Shown: piece by piece, positions 41,843-54,600 of the stretch
Layout: each line of letters begins with the position of its first letter
Numbering within the stretch: position 1 is the first letter of the stretch
Source: Notospermus geniculatus
Lineage: Eukaryota; Nemertea; Pilidiophora; Heteronemertea; Lineidae
DNA: 64,000 bases
Reading direction: 5' to 3'
Assembly (NCBI GenBank): GCA_002633025.1
Contig: NMRB01000002.1
Span: 473,139-537,138, forward strand
The notes under the pieces: model-generated
The model's input: the letters and a program-made list of their open reading frames with translations, nothing else
Databases searched by the model: none
Told to the model about the DNA's origin: nothing
Program-made: the position numbers and the translations under genes

Positions 41843-41897
41843 ACCTTGGGAAAAGGTTAAGATCTGCAAGTTGCAGATCTCAACCTTTTCCCAAGGT
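41843..41897. repeat. 55-base palindrome
   Basis: ACCTTGGGAAAAGGTT(A)AGATCTGCAA is followed directly by its reverse complement. This is a compact hairpin with no spacer. Confidence 0.8.
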
Positions 41898-43310
41898 TTT
41901 AGTGAAATTTAGCCAAGATTTTTCCGTGCATATTGAAAACTGGTATATTTTCCTTCTTATTCGTGAGCAAGCTGAGCAGCTCCTTCCAGTAAGCTAGATA
42001 TGTGAAGTTATGCCAAAAGTAAGAAGTGCGGCTTGGTGCATTATACTCAAAAGATTCATCGATATGCACCTAATCAAGAATTCACGATGACAGGGTAGTT
42101 TTCAGGGGAGGGGAACGTATTTTAATCCACCAGGTGTCGCTGTCAACTAATACAGGGCTATACTCGAAACATAATCTAAACTTTCCAATCAGCTAGAGCA
42201 CTTGACAGGTCAACCGACACTACCTCAAATACAAAAGACAATAAGATCGATAGAAGGGTGTGCGCATTGTATTTTGTTGAAGTAATTTCTTCAAAAGGCC
42301 TACCGTTGGCATGATTCACAAAACGACACCTAGTCTCGGTCATCTAGCCGCGGATACGTATGAAATATAGCTTTGTGTGCTATCGTCGCTACGCATCGAC
42401 GGCTTGACGACCGAGACTACACGACAGGAGTTATGAATCAGCAAGGACGGGCTGTAAAGAGCCCGTATTTTGTTTGTTTTTTTTAAAATTCATGTAGTGG
42501 TAAATGAGTTCACACCTGTGCATATTTACAGCTTGGTTTTGACTGTTCGCACTCTGCTTCTTGATCAATATAATAATAGTCATGTCGATTACATCGTTTT
42601 CTTAATTAATTGTACATTTAATTACCACATTACATTGTATTTGAATCTTGTTGGTGTTTCCCGGCACTTCGCCATTCGGTCTACTGTGGTGTCAAACTTT
42701 TCCGACTACCACAGGAACTCAATCATCTGCACTTATGTTTTATAAGATGTGAATGAAAGACAATCTCCAATTCTTCTCCCGAAGTCCTGCCCACACATGT
42801 GTGCAGTGCATGCATCCCACCAATAATGATGTGTACATCAGTAGACAACTTCACATTATACTGAAATCTGTACAGCTGAACGCTAAGCAGACGCAAATAG
42901 AAGGGAGAATTCGAATTCGGTTTGCTCAGAATCACGTTAACGTATTCCCAGCAAACGTGGAAACCCCTTATGACTTGGTAAGAAACATGCTATAGCGGAG
43001 CACAGAGAGAATTGATGTAGCCTAGGTACATTATAAACAGTCAAATCACTTTTGTCGAAACTGCATATAGGTCGCTTCCGATTGGAGTTAAAGGCGAGTG
43101 TCGTGAGGTAAGAAACTGCCAAGTATACGATAACGATAACGATTTTTAATCAGCATCCAAAGCAACGATAACGTTGGATTATCGTTTACGGAGCAGTGGT
43201 TGCCAGTATCACACTCAGTCCCGTCTTCGAATCCCTATCGGGTTTGAATGACCTTCATCAACAAGCCTGATCCCGCGTAGGCCTGCTGAGATCAGACATT
43301 TTTCCAGAAT

Positions 43311-43461
43311 AGGGAGGTTGAGATCAGCGACTAATCACGGATACTTATAGCCTAGGTATACGAATCGAAATGTAGGCCTACACAAAATTTGTCCCCGTTG
43401 TACAGAATTTTATCCGTATACGTATAATGATCCGTGATAAGTCGCTGATCTCAACCTCCCT
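43311..43461. mobile_element. AAT-flanked foldback element (AGGGAGGTT tip)
   Basis: AGGGAGGTTGAGATCAGCGA at 43311 is inverted at 43442-43461. The arms also share ATCACGGAT and GTATACG. AAT flanks both ends (43308-43310 and 43462-43464). Confidence 0.85.
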
Positions 43462-43554
43462 AATGCGAGTCTCTGTGGATAGGCCCCCTGTGCCGCATCG
43501 TGGTTCACTCGGTGAACCCGACATCGCAAATGGCCCCTATTCCGTGAAGGAACG

Positions 43555-43660
43555 TCAGATACCATCCTCCCACAGCAGGGCTTTGGTCTCGTTCCTCTTC
43601 ATACACTCCACAGTGGATGAAGAGGAGCGAGGTAAAAACCCCGTGGGAGGATGGTCAGAT
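43555..43660. mobile_element. Foldback element
   Basis: CCATCCTCCCAC near 43562 is inverted as GTGGGAGGATGG near 43654. The interior also folds (CTCGTTCCTCTTCAT against ATGAAGAGGAGCGAG). Overlapping ORFs at this place are artefacts of the hairpin. Confidence 0.7.
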
Positions 43661-43818
43661 ACCAGCTCACGGTCAAAGCACAGAAAGAGTCGCAGTCCGG
43701 GAGACAAAGCCAACATTTTTCAGAAAGCAGGTCGGAAACAGTGCAGTGGAGTCAATTATTTCTTCACTTGCAAAGCGCAATTTCAGATTTACATAATCTA
43801 GACTAAGCACCAACGTCC

Positions 43819-43846
43819 ATGTACGTACATGTACATGTACGTACAT
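43819..43846. repeat. ATGTACGTACAT palindromic repeat
   Basis: This is a perfect 28-base palindrome built from ATGTACGTACAT and GTACATGTAC words, related to the TACATGTA words common through the window. Confidence 0.8.
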
Positions 43847-44251
43847 CCAAATATTCTACATCAATGTCTCAATACGCCCCGCGTAACTTCTAAGTTCTAA
43901 CAACACAACGATACCGTGGCGACCGGAGGTCAGAGGTGAACTGAATGACAGGTGAGATGGCGAACAAAAATACTTTCACCGAGTGTGAGTCTATCAGTGG
44001 CCATTGCCTCCACGTCAAGATACATTCGACATAACTAAATCACGTACCGTAGTTAAACAAGTTATTGTAAAAAAATGACTAAGAATTAGCAGAAACTAAC
44101 ATCAAAGTGCATCCCGCGTAATCAAACGATTGTATCACACACTTTAACTGTTAACTAACATATCATGGAAAATGATGCATATAAATCTAAGTGTTCCGCT
44201 GTAAAACACTAAGTGTTCGTTAGGTACCGGGTACCGACTATAATTTTTAAT

Positions 44252-44398
44252 AGCGAGGTTACGAAAATCAACAATAAACGTAAACGTTACGAGAATGACG
44301 TCACATGGTATTCAATTTCCAGCCCAGGGCAGATACGAATGGAGCGTGACGTCATTCTCGTATCGTTTACGTTTATCGTTCATTTTCTAAACCTCTGT
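44252..44398. mobile_element. Foldback element (AGCGAGGTT tip)
   Basis: AGCGAGGTTACGAAAATCAA at 44252 has a degenerate inverted partner ending near 44398. The inner arms ATAAACGTAAACG(TT)ACGAGAATGACGTCA are well matched. AAT precedes it (44249-44251), but the right flank has decayed. Confidence 0.7.
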
Positions 44399-44568
44399 CC
44401 CATATCGCAAAGAAACGTTGATCGGNGAATACCAGCTTAATATTCTCTACAACTATGCACGTGGTAGCACAGATACCAGCTACTGCGAGTACAGTCATGA
44501 CAGTTTGTTGATGTTAGCACCTACATCATTCCGACGAGTTACACATTTATCAAAGCATGTTTGTAATG

Positions 44569-44819
44569 AAGGGAGTAAGAAATAAAAGTGAAAAATTTTG
44601 GAATTTTGCGCAAATTTTGCAATTTCTCAAATTGGGGGAAAAAATTTTTCCCATTGTGAAAAATTTTCTTGAAATGACATGACATGTTGTCGGATTTTTC
44701 GGGCGATATTTCTCAAAATGGGGAAAAAATGGTCTCCCAATTTGAGAAATTGAAAACTTCGCGCAAAATTACAAAATTTCACACTTCTTATTTTCCACTT
44801 TTATTTCTTACTCCCTTTA
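44569..44819. mobile_element. AT-rich foldback element
   Basis: AAGGGAGTAAGAAATAAAAG near 44569 is inverted at 44800-44819. Arms of about 80 bases also share TTTTGCGC and CAATTTCTCAAATTGGG. The core is non-coding. Confidence 0.8.
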
Positions 44820-45937
44820 ATGGTAAAATACAATTGGCAGCAAGCATTTTGCAACGGAACACTCAACTTGAAAATGTACAGTATATTATTGCAAAGAGCA
44901 AGATAACGAATTCCTGAACAGTTACGTATAAGAACTTGGATGGTGTGATCAACTCACGGATATCTCACAAAAGGAAAGAAGCCTTTCGACGCCAAGAAAA
45001 CACCTTTACTCGCAGAATTCTTACAACAGATCAAGGTCATGCCCCATCAATTAATTTATCTAGTCTAGAAGTGTTGTAAGAAAACGCTGTATCGCGACTC
45101 ATTCATTGCTAGCAGTTTGAATTCCTCCAGCCCATCATAACTTGTCGACAAGAGACACGATATGACAAAGATCAGTGTTCCTCCTTTTGAAATTCCCCAT
45201 AAAATTTGTTGAGAAGTAGGCATTATGTCGATATGATTTCATTACCTAGCTTTTCATCTTGCCCCCTCAAGAATCTACACGTGAAATATGAAAAGACTGG
45301 CGCCCCGTGCAGCGAGCTGATCAGTGTTGCACTGCGTGGTGGATTGCTGATCACTCGCTCTCTTGATTTACCTAATCAGTTTCAATACGGCCCAATTAAA
45401 GTTTGGATCAAATTGATTTATCCACAGTCGAATTTATTCAAAGCCCCCAGCTTCTATGAGCACAATGCTGGTCAGTTAATCTGCTGTAATAGACCTCTGG
45501 GACATTATTCACAAAAGCTCCGTAACTTCTAACGAATGACGAAATATTGCGAGGCACAGAGTGAAAAATGGGTTGACTGCAAATTGACAATAGTTTACGC
45601 ACATGTAAAGTTACGAGGGCTGCGTGAATAAGGACCCTGATCATTAAAGTGGGAAGGATAAACAATTACCGGTAATCACAACTAACTTGTGCCGTGTGTG
45701 AAATAAACATAGAGACGAGGCAAATAAGTACTTCAAGATGTCAAAAATTTAGTTTATCTACATGTCAAAGAAGCCTGGGAAACCAGCAAATCGGACCTCG
45801 TCCTGACAGCACAGTTCAAGTAACATACACAGTTAGTTATTTTAAACTACTTACACAATTTTCCAGATTGTTGCCATAACGATTACAAGCACGGACTATC
45901 ATTCATTACATTATGCAAAGAATATATCAACTCACTT

Positions 45938-46083
45938 GGGCCGTATGCACCAACGAAGATTATCTTGAACTCAGGTTGAGCCACAACTTTTCCATTGTCA
46001 AATCATGCCCTGGCAAACCTGAACAACTGAAAAGCTGTGGCTCAACCTGAGTTCAAGATAATCTTCGTTGGTGCATACGGCCC
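45938..46083. mobile_element. Foldback element with ~60-base arms
   Basis: GGGCCGTATGCACCAACGAA near 45938 is inverted at 46064-46083. The arms match without interruption through AGATTATCTTGAACTCAGGTTGAGCCACA. Confidence 0.85.
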
Positions 46084-48605
46084 ATGTCTACAAAAAGAAA
46101 ACTTAGTAAGCTGATATGCTCAATGCATGGTTTAATACAACGATAATCACGAGAATATTATTATCATACTAAAAAACGTGTCTCAGCTTTCATAGAAGCT
46201 TGGAGTCCTCCAAGATAGAAGATATTGGACTGATACAATCCCTCTCTCTCTCGTCCGAAAAAAAGACCTCCGGTAAATAAATAAATTTCACTTTCAACAT
46301 CACACCCAGTCCTTTATTATAGAGACAGAACTGCTTTCGTCAAGGATTTAGCATTAAGCCCTCCGGCGCATTTTCCTCTGCTCAAGACTAGATTTTTGGG
46401 ATCCGACATAAGGATAGCCTCATATCCAATGTCAGACATGAGGCTTCCTCACCTTTGCCGTCCTTGCGCCAGGCTACATAATCCTCGCGCGATGTTCCGG
46501 TGAGGGAGCGAGCTGATTGGCTGGTTACATGTCACATGTCTGGCTCCAATCAGTTCATTTGGCAGTAACCACTCACAATGGCCAATGGGAGTGGAGCAAT
46601 GAATTTAACCTACGTATGTAGGCCTACGGATAGAAGCCTGTAGGAGTGCGAAATTCCTGATTTTGTAGGCAAGGTTCATTATCGTCATGGACTGCTTATT
46701 AGCATAAAGGAATACTCCTTTATTAGTCACAGCACATGAAGCTGATATGCAACATCTGACACCCGTATGAGTAACTCAATTTGCAAGGTTGATCACGCCA
46801 ATCAAAATCGATGTCAGGGTCGAACTATCCCGTGTTTCACCTCGTAGTCGTGCCTGACTGAAAGAAGTGTTTTATAAACCTGAGATTTTATGAATCACTG
46901 AGAGCCTTGACGAAGCATCTAGAATATCATTACCATGTCAAATCAAGAAAGGAAAGATCAGTTCATTATTGCTGTAGCCAGAGAGATGAGGTGAAGAGTA
47001 GCATTAGCTGAGATTAAATTGCCAATGAAGGCGAAAACCCGAATGAAATAAAATTCATTCGGCGGTAGAACTTTCAACCGCTAACCCAACGTTTATTGTC
47101 AAAACAGAACGATTATATATACACAGCTATCTTTAGCTGGTTTTAAACCTAGAATTCACTCTTCAGAATCACAACGTTCATCAAAACATTATCACATCCT
47201 GACTCCATTTCAGAAAAAAAAGAATTTTACAACAAAATTTCACCTCAATGTTTAAAACTGAACCAAAAATGAAACAAGAGTTAACTCGTATGAGCGGTGC
47301 CCATCAAAATAACAACAATTTACAAAAGAACCATCCGACTATGTGGACATTTTTAATGATAAATATACAATCAACATAGACAATGGGTAACCTTCCAAAA
47401 TAACAGTGAGCTATACGGACGTATGTGGCCAAAATATTTCCCGACCGAAAAAATGCATTTGTAGCCAAGAATGTACACCAGCAAGGCGAGATCACCATAT
47501 TTTTTTTTTGCTTTTTTGAGAGTGATTGGTATCTGTCTCATTTCTTGTATGATAACTTTGATTCTAACTTTAACATCGTTCCCGAATTTACCGCCAGCTC
47601 GTTTTAATACAGACGCACAACGCACAATGCAATGCATTAAATTTGCAACACCACATCATTCACTATAAGGAATATTATCAACTTTCAACACTCAAACGTT
47701 CGGCAAAATAAAATTCTAATTCAAATAAGCTAACAAGGACGCCCACAATCAAATGAACAATCCAATGCAAATAGAGAGTAACTTGAAGGTTTGGGATTAT
47801 GCTACAATGTATAAACATGGTCACTATGGCTGTCGTTCGGGAATGCAAATGTTATGATGAATCATGAAGTCAGTATTGAATAAAGGTTTAATAAGGGATG
47901 AAACTGTGTTAAACCTGCAAATGTATATAATTTACAGTAACAATGGTAATTATTGCAAATAGGACTTTCATTCCAAAAGTGTCTCTCTACAACAAACGAC
48001 ATACATGTACATCGTCACTTTCAATATCGCCCTAAAACCAAAATGTGATGACAATATCTACAGACCATACTCGACTTTTCTATTATAAAAAGGTTGTACA
48101 TATTGAATATCTACTTGAAATCGTAATACAATATATACATAGAAAAAAAACTGCAAATACCAAGCGAAGTTCACATATCTGCAGCCCAAGAGAATCAGAA
48201 AAGCCAAGTGGCTGCAAACTGCAATTTCATCGCAGCACCAAATATTTCGCAAACTGGAAGATTGCAATCCATTCTTCATGTTTTCTGGGAAGTTTCTCTC
48301 AGTCTACCACATTATTGATCTACTTCGCCGATACAATATTGATGATTTTTTCATTATCTTTGATCATTCTGACTTTCTAGCTCTAAGTAGTGCCCTGTTT
48401 CCTTCCTCGACGTCAGGCTTGGTTTCATTCCTGAATGGATCAAGATGGCCGGACCTCTTTCCTGCTAAGGTCAAGGTCACAACGCACCAATGACCTTCAC
48501 CTTCGCCGCATTTTCCACGATACGTCATGAATCCTCCTGTATACGCCTTTGATGCATAATATCACTCCGTAAAATTGTTGAAATTCCACTTACACAGTTT
48601 TGTGG

Positions 48606-51600
48606 TTAACCAAACATATGCGGCGCTGAGAACAAAATGGCGCACGTGGCGGTCAAGGTAAAAGATGAGAAACCTATCAAACAAAGCCTGTCAATCACCA
48701 TTGCTGCAAACTTCCAATCACCAGCTGTTTCACCATCATCCTCGTCCTTTCGCATTTTATTTGTGATGTACTTGAGTTCCTTGATAATGGCATGCAGTTC
48801 ACTCCTTGTGCTGCACATGTGCAAATTATCGTCGATTTTGACGTTAAAACTATTTTGTGTTTCTCTTCTGAAGTCATCATCGAGGTCTAAAACATTGGCT
48901 AAGAGGCTCTTTGAAGAGCGTTCACGAAGTTCTAACTCTCTAAGCTTTGCGTTTTGTACAAGTTTCTTTCTTGATAGTTCTTTACCTGGCCTTTTCATTC
49001 GTAAAATCCATGCTAACCATTCACATATACCCTTTTTAACCTGAAATGAAAGTTACTGTCAGTGCCATTATGGTGATCAAAGAGTTAGAATCACTTTGAA
49101 CTGATTGAGAAGCGAGAGGAACCAACTCTTGCAGAGCAACTCCAAAACACACGGAAAATTTTGATTCATTGTGTGCACACTCATGACCTTCGCGCTCCTT
49201 TTGCACGTTCAAGACGCTGGACATCGCGAATGTACCTAGGCCGCACCGTCATGACCGTATGTAGGCCAACTACATTGTAAGAGAAATCTTACCCAATCCG
49301 GCATTTCGTGAGTGTCGGCACTTCTATGATGGTAGTTGAGCACTAATACCGTGAAGACTACTGACAATGAGCACATGATCATGATGCAAGCAAAATACAT
49401 CCCTGAAAAGAAGGCAGAAATGATTGTGTGGACGGGAATCACCATCGTCACCAGCATTTCACAGACACAACGGAATATACATGTAGAAGTGCAGAACGAA
49501 ACAGTGCGAAGTACATGTAGTTCATTGACAACATGTTCCACCGGCATCCCTTCCAACATCTTGATGCCTGTCATCACAGCCGAATGAATCGAAGTATCGA
49601 CAGACATCGACTTTGGGTAGTCTTCAGAGCCAAGGATACGCGATGAAATTGTCGGTTTTACATCAACAAAAATGGAAGGCTCAAGGTTGACTTTCACACT
49701 GCCCTGGATATCGTGTAGCTACATGTACAGTGGGACACTGAACCATCAGTAATCACTACAAATATATACGACGGCCGTTGGGTGTAGGACTTCGCGTTAT
49801 CTACCTTACCAGTGGTGCCCCTACTTCATTTAATGTACATGTACTCATCATACCCTCACTGTATGTAGAGGGTTCTTTTATACACTGAAGAAACCAATAG
49901 CTCACGTCACGGTATTGGCTGATTGAAGTATTCTTTATTTATTCACATATTGGAAACACAGACAATCTGTATACATCTTCTTCTTCTGCACTGCCATGGA
50001 GAGGGAAAGGGCAAACGCGGGTTGACCGATTCAGAAAGTGCGGAGACTTGAAAGAAGTCCTAAGAATGGTTCAAGTGGAATGTTGCTACATGTATCTGCT
50101 TCAGTTGACAATACAATGAACAAGAGTTGACGTGATATACGTGTGATGAAATCAGTTTTATCCGCATACATGTACTCCGATTATGGTTTTTATTCGCTTC
50201 CGTATACAGCCTACATGTAGATTTATCCGTACAGCCTACTCCAACCACTTGTATACTTGTGATTCATGGTAGAACATTGTCGAGCACAAAATCAGTTGCG
50301 TGACGAATGAACAAAAGACTAATTAAAACCGACAATCGACGGTCATTTTCTCCCAACTGGTTTCTAATCTGCTTAAGTTGACAATAAACTCGAGTTGACG
50401 TGATATACATGTGTTGTAATCACAAAGGGCAGGACAAATAATCATGCAACCTACGCTAACACCTCAAAGGGTACAGAGTGGAACTTCAACGACATTCACG
50501 TGACGGAGTGTTCATCCATTCCGGGATACGATGATCATGACGTCATCCTGTGCAATTGGACAGCCAAGCTTTGTCTATTTATAGAACAAGTAGCCATCTC
50601 GTTGTGTTCGAAAAACACCATTTGGTCTTTCATTGTTTTAAAAATTAACTTTGAATGTGACTTACATTCAGTTATACATCATTTTTGTGTTGTTTTGTCA
50701 AGAAGACTGATGATGAAATCAGTTTAAATGGTGGTGTCGTTCATTATTTATTATATATTTTACCAGCGAGTAAAATCATTTGTTATTTTTTGATAGTGAA
50801 GGGTTATTAGAAATTAAGCCGATTAAGAAATGAGAACTAAACCACATGGAAAATGATTAAAGATATAAGGAGAACTGCAAGGATCGTAACTGGCATGGTA
50901 GAAAGCAGGTGCCTTCATCTACAACGAAACAACGCTCGCTGAAAGAAAGGCAGCCCATGCATTTCCATCTTCAAATCTCAAGTGAAATTCGACTCGCCTC
51001 CTTTCAGGAGTGAGTGCGCTAGTAGCACTCTGCTAATTAAGATGACTTCTTACAAAGGAATAACTTCATATTCGAACCTAAGCATGACCTGTGATCAACC
51101 CAATTGCTTCTGACAACACTGATGCATGAAAAGAGGTCATGACTGTTGTTTCCGGTTACGTATGAACGTATTTCGAGGCAAAAAATCGACCAGCGTGTGG
51201 AAACATACATAGACCAACTTTCCTTCCACATGATACGCTTGGTATCACCAAGAAAATGCGGTACAACTAGTCTTTTAACATATCATGGGACAACTTTCAC
51301 CATGCATTTACGACCTTTGGGTTGCCTGCTGAAATTTGTGCACATGAGATACGTGCAACTGAGATTAAAAATGGAAGTGAAAAAGTATCGGAATTACTTA
51401 CCAAACTATTGCCCGGTGTTTACACGGGTTATATAATACATACTTACTCGTCTCATGTACTTATGTGTTGTCCAACAGTTACAGAATTAAGTTTCATTGT
51501 GTTAGGTCCATGTTTTCCCCGGAGGTGTCTCTGCATGGCCAACCTTAAGAAGGGTCACCAATGGTCAGGCGGCCATGATGTGCAAAATTGTCGTTACCAG

Positions 51601-54600
51601 TTACAAGTGGAGAGGGTATTAGGAGAAAGAGAAAGGGAAGGGGTTGTTGAGGGTAAATTAAAGAAGGTCGGTTTTACTACATGGTGCCAGCAATACCCCT
51701 GCCCCATCAAACTACGATCCCTAACTATCAATAGTCGCCATGAAAACAGAATAGTTAGTTAATAAATGCGTTGTTATTTTGTGACCAGCTTGATTAGTTG
51801 GCAGCGAAGAATTCAAACATCCAGAGATAGAATCACAAGGGTTATTTACATTGCCTAGAAGTTGGTTAGTTTCAGCTTTTCGCTGTTTAATATGAGACAG
51901 AGGTCATGATTTTGACTACTTTGTTAGCATTGCAATATTTGACTACCAAATTAATGCAATTGTTTTAGGTTTCCTTTTCTGAACTGCACGCCGAATAAAT
52001 CATCGATTTGGTTCAGAAAGGAAACATACGAGTTGTTCGATTTTGGCATCTATATTCGATGTCCTTTATCAACAAAAATCATTTATCCGTATATTTCAGG
52101 TTTATATTTTTTCGTATGTCTATCATTTTTCTAAAAAAATTGATTTCCACACCACTGTAAGTTATGTTACTGTTCTTATATTTTAAGGCTTCTAAGCAAA
52201 GCATTTTGTGTATAGCAAAAGCACAGGTTACGCATTTCTCACGTTTACATGCAAATCTATGAGACATATTGCCAATACAAATATTCAACATTTAAGGTTA
52301 GAAACACCTATTACCACCATGCATTTAACCCATATAGCGCTGACGGTATGCACATGTCAAGTTAGTGTACTTCGTGCTGGAGGCCACGCGCATCTATTGT
52401 CCTCGTTGATTTTACGTGACAATTCCTTCATAATGCAAGCTACATGTAGCATTTTTCGCGCGTCAGTCAATTTCGTGCATAATAATAACCTCCAAATGAA
52501 ATCAAAAGGTCGTATTTAACGTGCAAAACGAAAAGGAAAATACAATTTCATTCCAACGTTTGGGTATCTTACACAAAAAGTACACCAAAATGTCGTATCA
52601 AGAAAAATGTCATAAGGGGGAAACGCGAACTCACGCACAATTTTTTCTCATTTTGATTTATTGGCCATAACTTAATGATAACTTTAACGGCTTGACACAG
52701 TCTCTTGACTATGCTGCATAAGAAATATCGACGTTTGGTGTCATGAAAATGTCGGCCCGTATTCTAGAAGCCTCCTTAACTCTAAAGGTAAAGCTAAAGG
52801 TAAACCTCAGAAGGAAGCTTCTAGAATACAGCCCGTCAAGTTGGTGATTCGGTACGTATGAATAGGGAGGTTTCGCAAATCTGACGAAAAACGAAGTACG
52901 AAATACGAAATTCAACCTTATTTGCAGGACCTTATTTCTGGAGATGGTTGGTACCACAAATGTCCATGCTGCCAATGCGTCTTTTAGCATGTCATGTAAG
53001 ACCGAAAGAGTTATGGTGCATCTTGAATTCATAAATTTCAACTTCGTATCTACGAAGTGGAAACGAAAGATAAATTTCAAAGTTTAATATACACCGTATC
53101 TATCGGTTTAACGTAGTACGCTGAAAAGACGCTCTTGCAGCAGGCGATATTTGTGGTACCAACCATCTCCTGAAATACATTACGTCATGCGAATGAAGTC
53201 CAATTTCGTATTTCGTACTTCGTTTTTCGTCAGATTTGCGAAACCTCCCTAATATCATTCCAATTATCGCATTCGCCATCGTTCAGTTGCAATGGACGAA
53301 AGGCCACGCGTGGTTAGTTGCAATTTTATGCGGTACCGCAGATGTTATCACGTGACTTCTCAGTCAGCATTGAATCTGGGCTGAGGTGATCGCCTTGATA
53401 ACATCTTTGACAATGTTGTTCACTCACTATTTCTCACCTTGTTAGTATAAGGTACTTCGAATCAGCATCAGTCAAGATTAAGACCGTATACCACGCGGGA
53501 GTCGTGCATTCTGAACAGCAACCTCGGAGAGAAGTGGCCATTCCCACAACAACCTGCATCGTAAAATACGTCACGCTGAATATCTTTACCATTGTAACAA
53601 TCAGCGTTTAAATTGTAAATCAAAAGCTTTAGTTTTGTATGGCATGTCCCGTTCAGTTTTGTATGGCATGTTACATTCAGTTTTGTATGGCATGTCTCAT
53701 AGAAGGTTTGCAGTTCTTTGTTAATAAATCCATTTTTTCGACACCTGAGAAATATTACGTGGCGTTTATCGGTATGTGGATAGTTCAGGCATAGACATTG
53801 CTTACAAATAAGCTTGGAAGCTATCCATGCTTCACAACATGTAGAAATCTGTCACATCTAAATAGAATTTAGTCACTTTTACATACACAATTTGACACAA
53901 CCACTGATACCACTGATACATCACTTTAAGTTTACAGCTTTGCAGTTTGCTATGTGCGCGTGTGGACATGATGATGTTGACAACTTCTGTACAAATATAA
54001 CAAATCGATACAGATTTCCGAATTCCGAAATTGCAACCGTATGCATGGGCCGAGGGCAAAGACTATCTACAAAGCTCCACGCAGACGATGGATCTGTTGG
54101 TTACCTCACAAGAAAAAGCCTGGCGCAGTTTGGAGTATAGATAGTGTACAATCTACATGAGAGAGCGCCAAACGTAATATTTTGCAACTACGCTAGTCAG
54201 ACGTTGAAAATAATCACATGAACCGCTACAACACCGTGCTATCCCTGCATATCAAAGAAAGATGACAAAACTAAAAAAACTACGGAAATTTAGACAAGTA
54301 TCTGTCCAGAATACTGTTTGGGTTGAAGTAGCCACTTTGTTTCGGTTAAATCACATCGACTTATCTGTTCTATAACTTCTGCAGGTTTCTTTCACCGCTT
54401 TAACATGGTAGTTGTAATACATGTAGCTTACGACGTATTTCCATTAACGCCATTCAAATGTGCGCAAAATGCTGCCCTTTCCGAAAAAAGAAATTTCATG
54501 CGACACTGATAACGATATTAGAATCATTTCTCTGATTGTAGGGCGGTGTTGAGGAACCCTGTCATTCGTTTTTGCTTGTGGTCCGAATTATCAAAGTGCG

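Larger units (their letters stand above)
39948..48605. other. Intergenic region between the lectin and acetylcholine receptor genes
   Basis: This is 8.7 kb without a confidently supported gene. It holds at least six hairpin elements, one N (44426) and many short ORFs that are either inside inverted repeats (for example 43427-43801) or have no features. One possible first coding exon (40126-40222) is listed separately. The lectin promoter should lie just right of 39947 and the receptor 3' UTR just left of 48606. Confidence 0.5.

Noticed and set aside
42318-42430. Inverted repeat around CTAGTCTCGGTC
   Set aside because: Arms are only partly complementary (about 20 matched bases with interruptions), too weak to call an element.
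43427-43801. 124-residue plus-strand ORF
   Set aside because: It lies mostly within two inverted-repeat elements, so its length is a by-product of hairpin sequence.
44426-44426. N at 44426 as another allelic junction
   Set aside because: Unlike the Ns at 3559, 14955 and 34879, I see no direct repeat on the two sides, so I treat it as a plain gap.
51322-51762. 146-residue plus-strand ORF in the receptor intron
   Set aside because: Mixed composition without motifs, antisense to the host gene, and no similarity I can name.
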